Below are positions 1 to 6,056 of a DNA stretch of 13,365 bases, piece after piece. The notes beneath the pieces are model-generated. The model made no database searches and had not been told where the DNA came from. It saw only the letters and a program-made list of their open reading frames with translations. The number at the start of each line of letters is the position of its first letter. Position 1 is the first letter of the stretch. The DNA is from Comamonadaceae bacterium (lineage in GTDB: Bacteria; Pseudomonadota; Gammaproteobacteria; Burkholderiales; Burkholderiaceae_C), in contig CANGML010000024.1 in NCBI GenBank assembly GCA_947454585.1, forward strand, positions 1 through 13,365. Reading direction: 5' to 3'. The position numbers and the translations under genes are program-made.

Positions 1-345
1 AGATTTGGGGTCATCACAGAACAACTGCAGATAAATATCCGACAAAGCGGTGGCGGTGCCGCGCCAGACGGCACCACCCAAATGCGGTCGAAAGTCAGAC
101 ACGCGCGCCATCCACACCTGGGCCAACTGGCGCAATGCCAGCAACTCAGCAGGCTGGGTGTCGGCACAAAACAAGTCAAGGTACTCACGCACCGCGTCTT
201 CCACCTGATCGTTGTTAGGCAACTGCGCACGAGCATTCAAGCCCAATTGCTTCACAGCGCGACGCTTAGCCGGGCCGTATTCCAACCCCTCTTCCACCAC
301 CATCCGTGCGGCAGTCGCAGCAATTTCTTCTTGAACCGTAGTCAT
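1..345 (-). CDS. Partial CDS, N-terminal part of an unrecognised protein
   Basis: The minus strand is open for 115 codons from an ATG at 345 to the window edge, so the C-terminus is missing. The protein begins MTTVQEEIAATAARMVVEEG and reads as a soluble, acidic, mostly helical protein with no signal peptide or membrane segment. Phrases such as GLEYGPAKRRAVKQLG and a WRGTATALSDIYLQLF stretch look conserved rather than random, and codon use matches the neighbouring genes. I cannot assign a family or function. It is divergent from mpl, with 48 bp between the two start codons. There is no Shine-Dalgarno sequence before the ATG; instead a CACAAT hexamer lies 8 nt upstream (354-359), which fits the short-leader or leaderless pattern at other genes here. 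Confidence 0.75.
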   Translation of the reverse strand, partial: MTTVQEEIAATAARMVVEEGLEYGPAKRRAVKQLGLNARAQLPNNDQVEDAVREYLDLFCADTQPAELLALRQLAQVWMARVSDFRPHLGGAVWRGTATALSDIYLQLFCDDPKS

Positions 346-353
346 AGGACGTG

Positions 354-359
354 ATTGTG
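354..359 (-). promoter_or_regulatory. Possible -10 box for the partial gene at 1-345
   Basis: On the minus strand CACAAT matches TATAAT at four of six positions and ends 8 nt before the ATG at 345. No good -35 box is seen. Support comes mainly from the same arrangement at other unit heads in the window. Confidence 0.3.
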
Positions 360-381
360 AGGCCTAGTCAAATCAGCCTCC

Positions 382-387
382 TAAAAT
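382..387 (+). promoter_or_regulatory. Probable -10 box of mpl (leaderless start)
   Basis: TAAAAT matches the -10 consensus at five of six positions and ends 6 nt before the mpl ATG at 394, which would place the transcription start on or next to the A of the start codon. TTGTGA at 355-360 is the only -35-like hexamer, but its 21-nt spacing is too long to be convincing. AGGTGG lies between the hexamer and the ATG, so a close Shine-Dalgarno reading cannot be fully excluded. Confidence 0.45.
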
Positions 388-393
388 AGGTGG

Positions 394-1824
394 ATGCACA
401 TACATATTTTGGGAATTTGCGGCACGTTCATGGGCGGACTGGCTGCATTGGCGCGCGAAGCGGGCCACAAGGTCACCGGTTGCGACGCGGGCGTTTACCC
501 CCCCATGAGCGACCAACTGCGCAGTTTGGGCATTGAGTTGATCGAAGGTTTCAGCGCTGACCAAATGCGACTTCAGCCCGATGTGTATGTGGTTGGCAAC
601 GTGGTTTCACGCGCCCGTTTGGCCGATGGCAGCCCTAAATTTCCACTGATGGAAGCCATCTTGGAATCTGGCGCCAGTTACACCAGTGGCCCGCAATGGT
701 TGGCTGAACATCTATTGCATCACCCCAAGCAACCCCGCCATGTGTTGGCGGTGGCTGGCACACACGGCAAAACCACCACCACCTCCATGCTGACGTGGAT
801 TTTGCAAGCCGCCGGTCTAGAGCCGGGTTTCTTGGTGGGTGGTGTGCCCATGAACTTTGGTGTCTCGGCCCGCTTGGGTCGCTTGAACTCCGCAGCCGAT
901 GTGGCTGCCCACAAGCGCACGCCCTTTGTGATCGAGGCTGACGAATACGACACAGCCTTCTTTGACAAGCGCAGCAAATTTGTGCACTACCACCCGCGCA
1001 CTGCGATTTTGAATAACCTCGAGTTCGACCACGCCGACATCTTTGATGACCTCGCCGCCATTGAGCGCCAGTTCCATCACCTGGTGCGTACCGTCCCCGG
1101 CAGTGGCCGCGTGGTGGTCAACGCCGACGAAGCCAGCTTGCAACGCGTGCTCGCGCAAGGCTGCTGGAGTGGCGTGGCTCAGTTTGGCGTTCGTGGCACT
1201 GATGGCTGGTCGGTGCAGGGCGAGCCGGACAACTTTGCTGTGCTTCACCAAGGTCAGGAAGTGGGACGCGTGCACTGGGGCATCACGGGTGTACACAACC
1301 AGCTCAACGCCTTGGCTGCGATTGCCGCTGCTGAGCATTTGGGGGTGTCACCCGCGCAAGCCGCAGCCTCTCTGGCTGAGTTTCAAAACGTGCGACGCCG
1401 CATGGAAGTGCGTGGCACCGTGCCGCGCCCCGGTGGTGGCATCACGGTGTACGACGACTTTGCCCACCACCCCACCGCCATTCGCACCACCGTGGACGGC
1501 CTGCGCCGCAAAGTCGGCCCCCAAGCACGCATCTTGGCGGTATTTGAGCCCCGCAGCAACACCATGAAGCTGGGCACGATGAAGGCGCAGCTGCCTTGGA
1601 GTTTGGAAGATGCCGATTTGGCGTTTTGTCATTCCGGTGGTCTGGACTGGGATGCTGTTGAGGCTTTGTCACCGATGGGTGCGCGGGCTCTGGTTGCGGG
1701 GTCAGTGGATGAAGTGATTGCGCAAGTTGTCGCCGCGGCGCAAGCGGGTGACCATGTGCTGTGCATGAGCAATGGTGGGTTTGGCGGGATTCACGCTAAG
1801 TTGCTGGCGGCTTTGGCTCCCTGA
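394..1824 (+). CDS. mpl: UDP-MurNAc:L-alanyl-gamma-D-glutamyl-meso-diaminopimelate ligase (murein tripeptide recycling)
   Basis: This Mur-ligase family enzyme is expected to join the tripeptide recovered from old peptidoglycan to UDP-MurNAc using ATP, feeding it back into cytoplasmic wall synthesis. The 476-residue protein starts MHIHILGICGTFMGGLAALA, the glycine-rich N-terminal domain typical of Mpl. The ATP-binding loop GTHGKTTTT is at residues 122-130, and central-domain motifs EADEYDTAFF (181-190) and LNNLEFDHADIF (207-218) follow. The C-terminal domain has DDFAHHPTA and FEPRSNT. The length and the early MHIHILGICGT separate it from MurC. The start at 394 is the only ATG that gives the conserved N-terminus. 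It appears monocistronic, is divergent from the partial gene at 1-345, and converges on aroG across a repeat-filled gap. Confidence 0.95.
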   Translation: MHIHILGICGTFMGGLAALAREAGHKVTGCDAGVYPPMSDQLRSLGIELIEGFSADQMRLQPDVYVVGNVVSRARLADGSPKFPLMEAILESGASYTSGPQWLAEHLLHHPKQPRHVLAVAGTHGKTTTTSMLTWILQAAGLEPGFLVGGVPMNFGVSARLGRLNSAADVAAHKRTPFVIEADEYDTAFFDKRSKFVHYHPRTAILNNLEFDHADIFDDLAAIERQFHHLVRTVPGSGRVVVNADEASLQRVLAQGCWSGVAQFGVRGTDGWSVQGEPDNFAVLHQGQEVGRVHWGITGVHNQLNALAAIAAAEHLGVSPAQAAASLAEFQNVRRRMEVRGTVPRPGGGITVYDDFAHHPTAIRTTVDGLRRKVGPQARILAVFEPRSNTMKLGTMKAQLPWSLEDADLAFCHSGGLDWDAVEALSPMGARALVAGSVDEVIAQVVAAAQAGDHVLCMSNGGFGGIHAKLLAALAP

Positions 1825-1843
1825 GTTTTTGCTTCTTTCGCAC

Positions 1844-1926
1844 GCACACAGAGCGGCCAGCACCTGAGGCTTAACGTCCCTGCGGGCCGTGATGGCGCCG
1901 TATCAGGCGCTGACCACTCTGCGCGC
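1844..1926 (-). repeat. Structured repeat element, copy 1 (long hairpin with 32-nt core)
   Basis: Outer arms 1844-1867 and 1903-1926 pair along 24 bp around a core at 1868-1899. Read as + strand, five pairs are C-A mismatches (for example 1854/1916, 1857/1913, 1862/1908). Read as the - strand, all five become G-U wobbles and the stem is unbroken, so - is taken as the structural orientation. The core has its own small hairpin, CCC-GCA-GGG on the minus strand (1886-1878). The core is repeated inverted at 1989-2020 with only two differing central positions, while the outer arms differ strongly from copy 2. The role is unknown; it could end transcription at the convergent mpl and aroG ends or be a REP-like or MITE-like element. 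Confidence 0.8.
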
Positions 1927-1965
1927 TGAGAGTAAACGTTCTAACTGGTGATCGCTCCACCAAAA

Positions 1966-2043
1966 GCCGAGCGCGCGGTGTCTGATTTGGCGCCATCACG
2001 GCCCGAAGGGACGTTAAGCCAAGTCAGATACCGCGCGCTCGGC
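1966..2043 (+). repeat. Structured repeat element, copy 2 (inverted relative to copy 1)
   Basis: Arms 1966-1988 and 2021-2043 pair along all 23 positions on the plus strand, two of them G-T wobbles (1980/2029 and 1986/2023), and GGC/GCC at the edges of the core extends the stem to 26 bp. The enclosed core 1989-2020 is the reverse complement of 1868-1899 except at two central bases. The core hairpin is CCC-GAA-GGG at 2002-2010. The element lies 23 bp beyond the aroG stop codon and 39 bp from copy 1. Confidence 0.85.
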
Positions 2044-2066
2044 GTCTCAGCTGAAGAAACGAAAAA

Positions 2067-3176
2067 TCACGAACGCTGACGACGTGCTGCAACAGCCTGA
2101 GACAACACCTCCAACGAAGCAACAGAATCGTTCCAATCCAAGCATGCATCAGTGATGCTCTTGCCGTACTCCAGCTTGGATACATCGTCTTTGCCAGGCG
2201 TGAACTTTTGCGCACCGCCGTGGATGTGGCTCTCAATCATCACGCCAAACACTTGCTTTGAACCACCACTGATTTGCTCAGCGATGTCTTTGGCGACCAC
2301 CAGCTGTCGCTCATGTTGTTTGCTGCTGTTGGCGTGGCTGCAGTCCACCATCAAGCTGGCCGGTAATTTGGCTTTGGCCAACTCTTCGCAAGCTGCGGTG
2401 ACGCTGGCGGCATCGTAGTTGGGGGTTTTGCCACCGCGCAAGATGACGTGGCAATCTTTGTTGCCCTTGGTTTGCACAATCGCCACTTGGCCGTTTTTAT
2501 GAACCGATAAAAAGTGGTGCGCACCAGCGGCCGCTTGAATCGCATCCGTCGCGATCTTGATGTTGCCATCGGTGCCGTTCTTGAAGCCAATTGGGGCAGA
2601 AATGCCCGAGGCCAATTCACGGTGCACTTGGCTCTCGGTGGTGCGCGCCCCAATCGCGCCCCAGGAAATCAAGTCACCAATGTATTGCGGGCTGATGGCG
2701 TCCAAGAACTCGCTGCCCGCGGGCAAGCCGAGACGGTTGATCTCAATCAGCAACTGGCGCGCAATGCGCAAGCCTTCGTCAATGCGGTAACTCTCGTCCA
2801 AGTAGGGGTCATTGATCAAGCCTTTCCAACCCACGGTGGTGCGGGGCTTTTCGAAGTACACACGCATCACGATTTCCAAGGTGTCGGCGTATTTCTCGCG
2901 CAGCGGTTGCAAGCGACGCGCGTAGTCGATCGCGGCCGCAGGGTCGTGGATGGAGCACGGGCCAATCACCACCAGCAAGCGGTCATCGCTGCCGTGCATG
3001 ATGTGGTGGATGGTTTTGCGGGTCTGGGTGATCAGCTGCTCCACGGGCGTGCCCTGGATGGGGAAGAAGCGAATCAAATGTTCGGGAGGAGGTAACACGG
3101 TGATGTCCTTGATACGTTGGTCGTCGGTCTGACTGGTGATCTCAACGTGGCTTGGATAACTGTTGTTGGTTTTCAT
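2067..3176 (-). CDS. aroG: 3-deoxy-7-phosphoheptulonate synthase, class I, Phe-sensitive type
   Basis: The enzyme condenses phosphoenolpyruvate and erythrose 4-phosphate to DAHP, the first step of the shikimate pathway, in the cytoplasm. The 369-residue protein carries GPCSIHDP (72-79), KPRTTVGWKG (110-119), GARTTESQVHRELASG (176-191), DCSHANSSKQ (278-287), IESH (314-317) and SITDAC (340-345). From remembered E. coli AroG, metal and active-site residues C61, K97, H268 and E302 map to C74, K110, H281 and E315 at a constant offset of 13, and D326 maps to D343 after a four-residue insertion. Phe-site residues D146, P150, S180, F209, S211 and V221 map to D159, P163, S193, F222, S224 and V234, so Phe feedback is likely. 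AGGA at 3184-3187 lies 7 nt before the ATG. A leader peptide and intrinsic terminator upstream suggest attenuation by Phe/Tyr supply. Confidence 0.96.
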   Translation of the reverse strand: MKTNNSYPSHVEITSQTDDQRIKDITVLPPPEHLIRFFPIQGTPVEQLITQTRKTIHHIMHGSDDRLLVVIGPCSIHDPAAAIDYARRLQPLREKYADTLEIVMRVYFEKPRTTVGWKGLINDPYLDESYRIDEGLRIARQLLIEINRLGLPAGSEFLDAISPQYIGDLISWGAIGARTTESQVHRELASGISAPIGFKNGTDGNIKIATDAIQAAAGAHHFLSVHKNGQVAIVQTKGNKDCHVILRGGKTPNYDAASVTAACEELAKAKLPASLMVDCSHANSSKQHERQLVVAKDIAEQISGGSKQVFGVMIESHIHGGAQKFTPGKDDVSKLEYGKSITDACLDWNDSVASLEVLSQAVAARRQRS

Positions 3177-3221
3177 GGTCTCGTCCTGAAGATTGAAAAA
3201 AAGTGAGGGTGAAATTTGGCT

Positions 3222-3249
3222 AAAAAAAAACCGCCGGTATCCGGCGGTT
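3222..3249 (-). terminator. Intrinsic terminator (attenuator hairpin) in the aroG leader
   Basis: On the minus strand CCGCCGG (3247-3241), an ATA loop and CCGGCGG (3237-3231) form a perfect 7-bp GC stem, extended to 9 bp by AA (3249-3248) pairing with the first two T (3230-3229), followed by a run of nine T ending at 3222. The next gene on this strand, aroG, starts only 46 bp further on, and the preceding gene, tldD, ended 124 bp earlier. The terminator therefore lies in the aroG 5' leader, about 100 nt after the predicted transcription start. Confidence 0.9.
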
Positions 3250-3280
3250 GGTGAGGGAGTTCAGAGCGTTGGGGCTACGT

Positions 3281-3349
3281 TCAGATCTCTCGACCGCCGT
3301 GGGGGCGTGAGATAAAAAAGTAAGCAAAATAAAAACGGGCTGAAGTCAT
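3281..3349 (-). CDS. aroG leader peptide, Phe/Tyr-rich, 22 residues
   Basis: A short ORF runs from the ATG at 3349 to a TGA at 3283-3281. It begins MTSARFYFAYFF, so residues 6-12 contain four Phe and two Tyr in seven codons, much as the E. coli pheA leader peptide carries runs of Phe. The remaining residues (ISRPHGGREI) cover a CGGCGGT segment that can pair with the upstream arm of the terminator. It is too short for ordinary ORF calling. The ATG has no Shine-Dalgarno; an extended -10 box ends 8 nt upstream, suggesting a leaderless or nearly leaderless leader peptide. The inferred role is to sense charged tRNA-Phe and tRNA-Tyr through ribosome stalling and so control read-through into aroG. 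Expression has not been shown. Confidence 0.8.
   Translation of the reverse strand: MTSARFYFAYFFISRPHGGREI
3293..3299 (-). promoter_or_regulatory. Antiterminator arm (segment 2) inside the leader peptide ORF
   Basis: CGGCGGT on the minus strand is exactly complementary to ACCGCCG at 3248-3242, the upstream arm of the terminator. It begins 14 nt after the last Phe codon (3316-3314) and ends 9 nt before the leader stop codon. A ribosome stalled at the aromatic codons would leave it free to pair, whereas a ribosome reaching the stop would cover it. This spacing fits classical attenuation. Confidence 0.65.
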
Positions 3350-3357
3350 GGGGTAGA

Positions 3358-3363
3358 AATATA
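3358..3363 (-). promoter_or_regulatory. Extended -10 promoter of the aroG leader
   Basis: The minus strand reads TGCTATATT, an extended -10 (TG-N-TATATT, five of six to consensus) directly after the tldD stop codon. The hexamer ends 8 nt before the leader ATG at 3349. No matching -35 box is seen at 16-18 nt; TTGACC inside the tldD end is 27 nt away. Extended -10 promoters can work without a -35 box. Confidence 0.6.
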
Positions 3364-3372
3364 GCACAGCGA

Positions 3373-4833
3373 TCAGGCTGTCCCACCCACGGTCAACCCA
3401 TCAATGCGCAAGGTGGGCTGGCCTACCCCCACAGGCACGCTTTGGCCTTCTTTGCCGCAGGTGCCCACACCGGGGTCGAGTTGCATGTCGTTGCCGATCA
3501 AGCTCACACGCGTCAGGGCATCAGGCCCATTGCCCACCAAGGTAGCGCCTTTGACAGGGTATTGAATCTTGCCGTTCTCGACCCAAAACGCTTGGCTGGC
3601 TGAGAACACAAACTTGCCTGAGGTGATGTCGACCTGGCCGCCGCCGAAGTTCACGGCATAGAGGCCTTTCTTCATGCTGGCCACAATTTCTTCGGGTGAT
3701 TTGTCGCCGCCCAACATGTAGGTGTTGGTCATGCGGGGCATGGGCACATGGGCATAACTTTCGCGACGCCCATTGCCCGTGGGCTTGACGCCCATCAAGC
3801 GGGCGTTCATGCCGTCTTGGATGTAGCCCTTCAAAATGCCATCTTCTATCAACACATTGCTTTGGCTGGGGTTACCTTCGTCGTCCACATTGAGCGAGCC
3901 ACGGCGGTCAGGCAGGGTGCCATCATCGAGCACCGTCACACCTTTGGCCGCCACGCGCTGGCCGATGCGACCACTGAACGCGCTGGAGCCTTTGCGGTTG
4001 AAGTCACCTTCTAAACCATGGCCAATCGCCTCGTGCAACAAGATCCCAGGCCAGCCAGGGCCCAACACCACACTCATCTCGCCCGCGGGTGCGGGGCGTG
4101 CATCCAAGTTGGTGAGGGCGCATTGCACGGCTTCGTCCACATAACTTTGCGCCAGCGCGTCGTCAAAATGGTCAAGGCCAAAACGGCCACCCCCGCCGGC
4201 AGAGCCGACCTCACGGCGTCCGTGTTGCTCGGCAATCACCGTGACGCTCAAGCGCACGAGTGGGCGCACATCGGCGGCCAAGGTGCCGTCAGCACGCACC
4301 ACCATCACCACGTCGTATTCACTGGCCAAACCCGCCATGACTTGGATCACGCGCGGGTCTTTGGCGCGGGCCATTTGTTCGACACGGCCCAGCAACTCAA
4401 CCTTTTCGGTGCTGTTGAGTGAGGCAATCGGGTCTAAGCCCCCATACAAAGAACGGCTAGAGGCCACTTGGCGTGCAGGCACTTTGACGCGTCCGCCTTT
4501 GGCCGCCGCACCAATCGTGCGCACCGTACGTGCGGCATCCATCAAAGACGCTTTGGAAATATCGTCAGAGTAGGCGAACGCGGTTTTCTCGCCGCTCACG
4601 GCACGCACCCCTACACCTTGGTCAATGCTGAAGGAACCTGTTTTGACAATGCCTTCTTCCAGACTCCAGCCTTCGGCGCGGGTGTATTGAAAGTACAAAT
4701 CGGCTTCGTCCACCTTGTGGGCTTTGATTTCGGCCAAGGTTTTGGCCAAGTCGGTTTCATCTAAACCAAAAGGCGCTAACAACAGTTGACGGGCAATGGC
4801 CAATCGCTCAAGGGTGGGTTCGCGTGAAATCAT
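3373..4833 (-). CDS. tldD: TldD, metalloprotease subunit of the TldD/TldE system
   Basis: TldD works with TldE (PmbA) as a zinc-dependent protease that degrades or trims peptides such as unfolded or modified peptides and the CcdA antitoxin in E. coli. The 486-residue protein has the hallmark HEAIGHGLEGD with H267, E268 and H272, and the C-terminal TCGKEGQSVPVGVGQPTL with C459, which corresponds to the family's fourth metal ligand. The N-terminal domain includes LEEGIVKTGSFSIDQGVGVR. The length is normal for the family (about 480). It starts 7 nt after the rodA stop codon with no Shine-Dalgarno, so translation coupling to rodA is likely. The partner gene tldE is not in the window. Its stop codon is directly followed by the aroG promoter. 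Confidence 0.96.
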   Translation of the reverse strand: MISREPTLERLAIARQLLLAPFGLDETDLAKTLAEIKAHKVDEADLYFQYTRAEGWSLEEGIVKTGSFSIDQGVGVRAVSGEKTAFAYSDDISKASLMDAARTVRTIGAAAKGGRVKVPARQVASSRSLYGGLDPIASLNSTEKVELLGRVEQMARAKDPRVIQVMAGLASEYDVVMVVRADGTLAADVRPLVRLSVTVIAEQHGRREVGSAGGGGRFGLDHFDDALAQSYVDEAVQCALTNLDARPAPAGEMSVVLGPGWPGILLHEAIGHGLEGDFNRKGSSAFSGRIGQRVAAKGVTVLDDGTLPDRRGSLNVDDEGNPSQSNVLIEDGILKGYIQDGMNARLMGVKPTGNGRRESYAHVPMPRMTNTYMLGGDKSPEEIVASMKKGLYAVNFGGGQVDITSGKFVFSASQAFWVENGKIQYPVKGATLVGNGPDALTRVSLIGNDMQLDPGVGTCGKEGQSVPVGVGQPTLRIDGLTVGGTA

Positions 4834-4840
4834 GCACGAA

Positions 4841-5995
4841 TTATGACTGCACCAACTGTTTAGCCTTGGCCACGGACATCAATATCCCCAAGCCCAACCC
4901 CAAGGTCACCATGGCGGTGCCGCCATAGCTGATGAAAGGCAGGGGAACCCCCACCACCGGCAGCATGCCGCTGACCATGCCCATGTTGACGAAAGCATAG
5001 ATAAAGAAGCTCAAGGTGACACTGCCCGCCAACAAACGGGCAAACAAGGTCGGGCCTTCCACAGCAATGGCCAAGCCACGCAGAATCAAAAAGATGAAAG
5101 CGGCGATCAACATCAAGTCACCGACCAAGCCAAACTCCTCACTGTAGGCGGCAAAGACAAAGTCGGTGGTGCGCTCAGGAATGAAATCCAAATGGGTTTG
5201 TGTTCCCTGCATAAAACCCTTGCCCCAAAAACCGCCAGAGCCAATGGCGATCATGCCTTGGATGATGTGGAAGCCTTTGCCCAACGGGTCTCGCGTCGGG
5301 TCTAGCAAGGTACAAATCCGCTGTTGCTGGTAGTCATGCAGAACAGGCCAACGGAAACCATCGGCACACAAGGTAGGTTCAAAAAACACCACCAAGCCCA
5401 CGCCCACCAGCCCCAAGAGGATGGGCGGCACGATCAGCCACCAACTCAAACCCGCAAAGAAAATAACGGCCATACCAGCCGACAACACAAGAATGGCGGT
5501 GCCCAAATCGGGCTGACGCACGATCAGTGCTACGGGCATCAGCAGCAACACGCCGGCCACCAAAAAGTCCAGCGGGCGCAACTGACCCTCTCGCTTTTGG
5601 AACCACCAGGCCAACATGAGCGGCATCGCGATCTTCATGATCTCGCTGGGCTGAATCACTACGCCAATATTGAGCCAACGACGCGCGCCTTTTTTGGTCA
5701 GCCCAAACAACGCCACGGCCACCAGCAATGCCAGTCCCACGGTGTAGATCGGCACGGCAAAGGCCATCAAGCGTTGCGGCGGGATTTGCGCCACCACAAA
5801 CATGATGAAGCCCGCAATCATCATGTTGCGCCCATGGTCAAAAAAACGTGCGCCATTGGCAAAACCAGACGAGTACATGGTCAACAAGCCCGCGCATGCC
5901 AACATGAAAATACCAAAGGCCAACGGGCCATCAAAGCCCTTGAGCAAAGGCATGAGACGCTGGAATGGACTGGGTTTGTGGATGACGGTTGGCAT
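4841..5995 (-). CDS. rodA: RodA, SEDS-family peptidoglycan glycosyltransferase
   Basis: RodA polymerises lipid II glycan strands in the inner membrane during rod elongation, together with a class B penicillin-binding protein. From the ATG at 5995 the protein has 384 residues, with about ten hydrophobic segments between residues 22 and 380. Family motifs include RWLNIGVVIQPSEIMKI (106-122), RQPDLGTA (160-167), PERTTDFVFAAYSEEFGLVG (273-292, with D278 matching the essential Asp of E. coli RodA) and PLPFISYGGT (351-360). The open frame extends upstream to 6229, but those 78 residues are not RodA-like and overlap the divergent esterase gene. GATAAT lies 6 nt before the chosen ATG. No mre genes or mrdA are adjacent in the window. 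Confidence 0.95.
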   Translation of the reverse strand: MPTVIHKPSPFQRLMPLLKGFDGPLAFGIFMLACAGLLTMYSSGFANGARFFDHGRNMMIAGFIMFVVAQIPPQRLMAFAVPIYTVGLALLVAVALFGLTKKGARRWLNIGVVIQPSEIMKIAMPLMLAWWFQKREGQLRPLDFLVAGVLLLMPVALIVRQPDLGTAILVLSAGMAVIFFAGLSWWLIVPPILLGLVGVGLVVFFEPTLCADGFRWPVLHDYQQQRICTLLDPTRDPLGKGFHIIQGMIAIGSGGFWGKGFMQGTQTHLDFIPERTTDFVFAAYSEEFGLVGDLMLIAAFIFLILRGLAIAVEGPTLFARLLAGSVTLSFFIYAFVNMGMVSGMLPVVGVPLPFISYGGTAMVTLGLGLGILMSVAKAKQLVQS

Positions 5996-6001
5996 GCACA
6001 G

Positions 6002-6007
6002 ATTATC
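6002..6007 (-). promoter_or_regulatory. Probable -10 box of rodA (leaderless start)
   Basis: GATAAT on the minus strand (five of six to consensus) ends 6 nt before the rodA ATG at 5995. There is no Shine-Dalgarno in between. The 61-bp gap 5996-6056 also serves the divergent esterase gene. A -35 box is not evident. Confidence 0.5.
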
Positions 6008-6045
6008 CCCTGTTGCAAGCCTACCCAGCGCCCACCACCCACTGC

Positions 6046-6051
6046 TAGCAT
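6046..6051 (+). promoter_or_regulatory. Possible -10 box of the YqiA-like gene (leaderless start)
   Basis: TAGCAT (four of six to consensus) ends 5 nt before the ATG at 6057. No Shine-Dalgarno and no clear -35 box are present. Confidence 0.4.
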
Positions 6052-6056
6052 GCTGC

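Larger units (their letters stand above)
1825..2066. other. Gene-free gap between convergent mpl and aroG
   Basis: These 242 bp hold no supported coding region. They are filled by the two inverted structured elements (1844-1926 and 1966-2043) and a 39-bp spacer (1927-1965) with no clear motif. There is no classical GC hairpin plus T-run terminator for mpl or aroG, so the two hairpins are the best candidates for ending both transcripts. Confidence 0.7.

Noticed and set aside
1869..2019. attC-like ends: GCTTAAC at 1869-1875 (RYYYAAC) and GTTAAGC at 2013-2019 (GTTRRRY)
   Set aside because: These are simply the mirrored parts of the 32-nt inverted cores. No integrase, cassette or second site is present, the intervening sequence is two separate hairpins rather than a single attC stem, and both flanking genes are core genes.
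3250..3290. Direct repeat TCTGAAC twice in the aroG leader on the minus strand, as a possible repressor site
   Set aside because: The repeats are only 7 bp, overlap the leader stop codon in one copy, and lie downstream of the predicted start; no known operator such as a TyrR box is matched.
5802..6056. N-terminal extension of the YqiA-like gene to 5802
   Set aside because: The extra 85 residues overlap rodA antisense, and the family normally starts with the strand seen at 6057 (HVLYLHGF).
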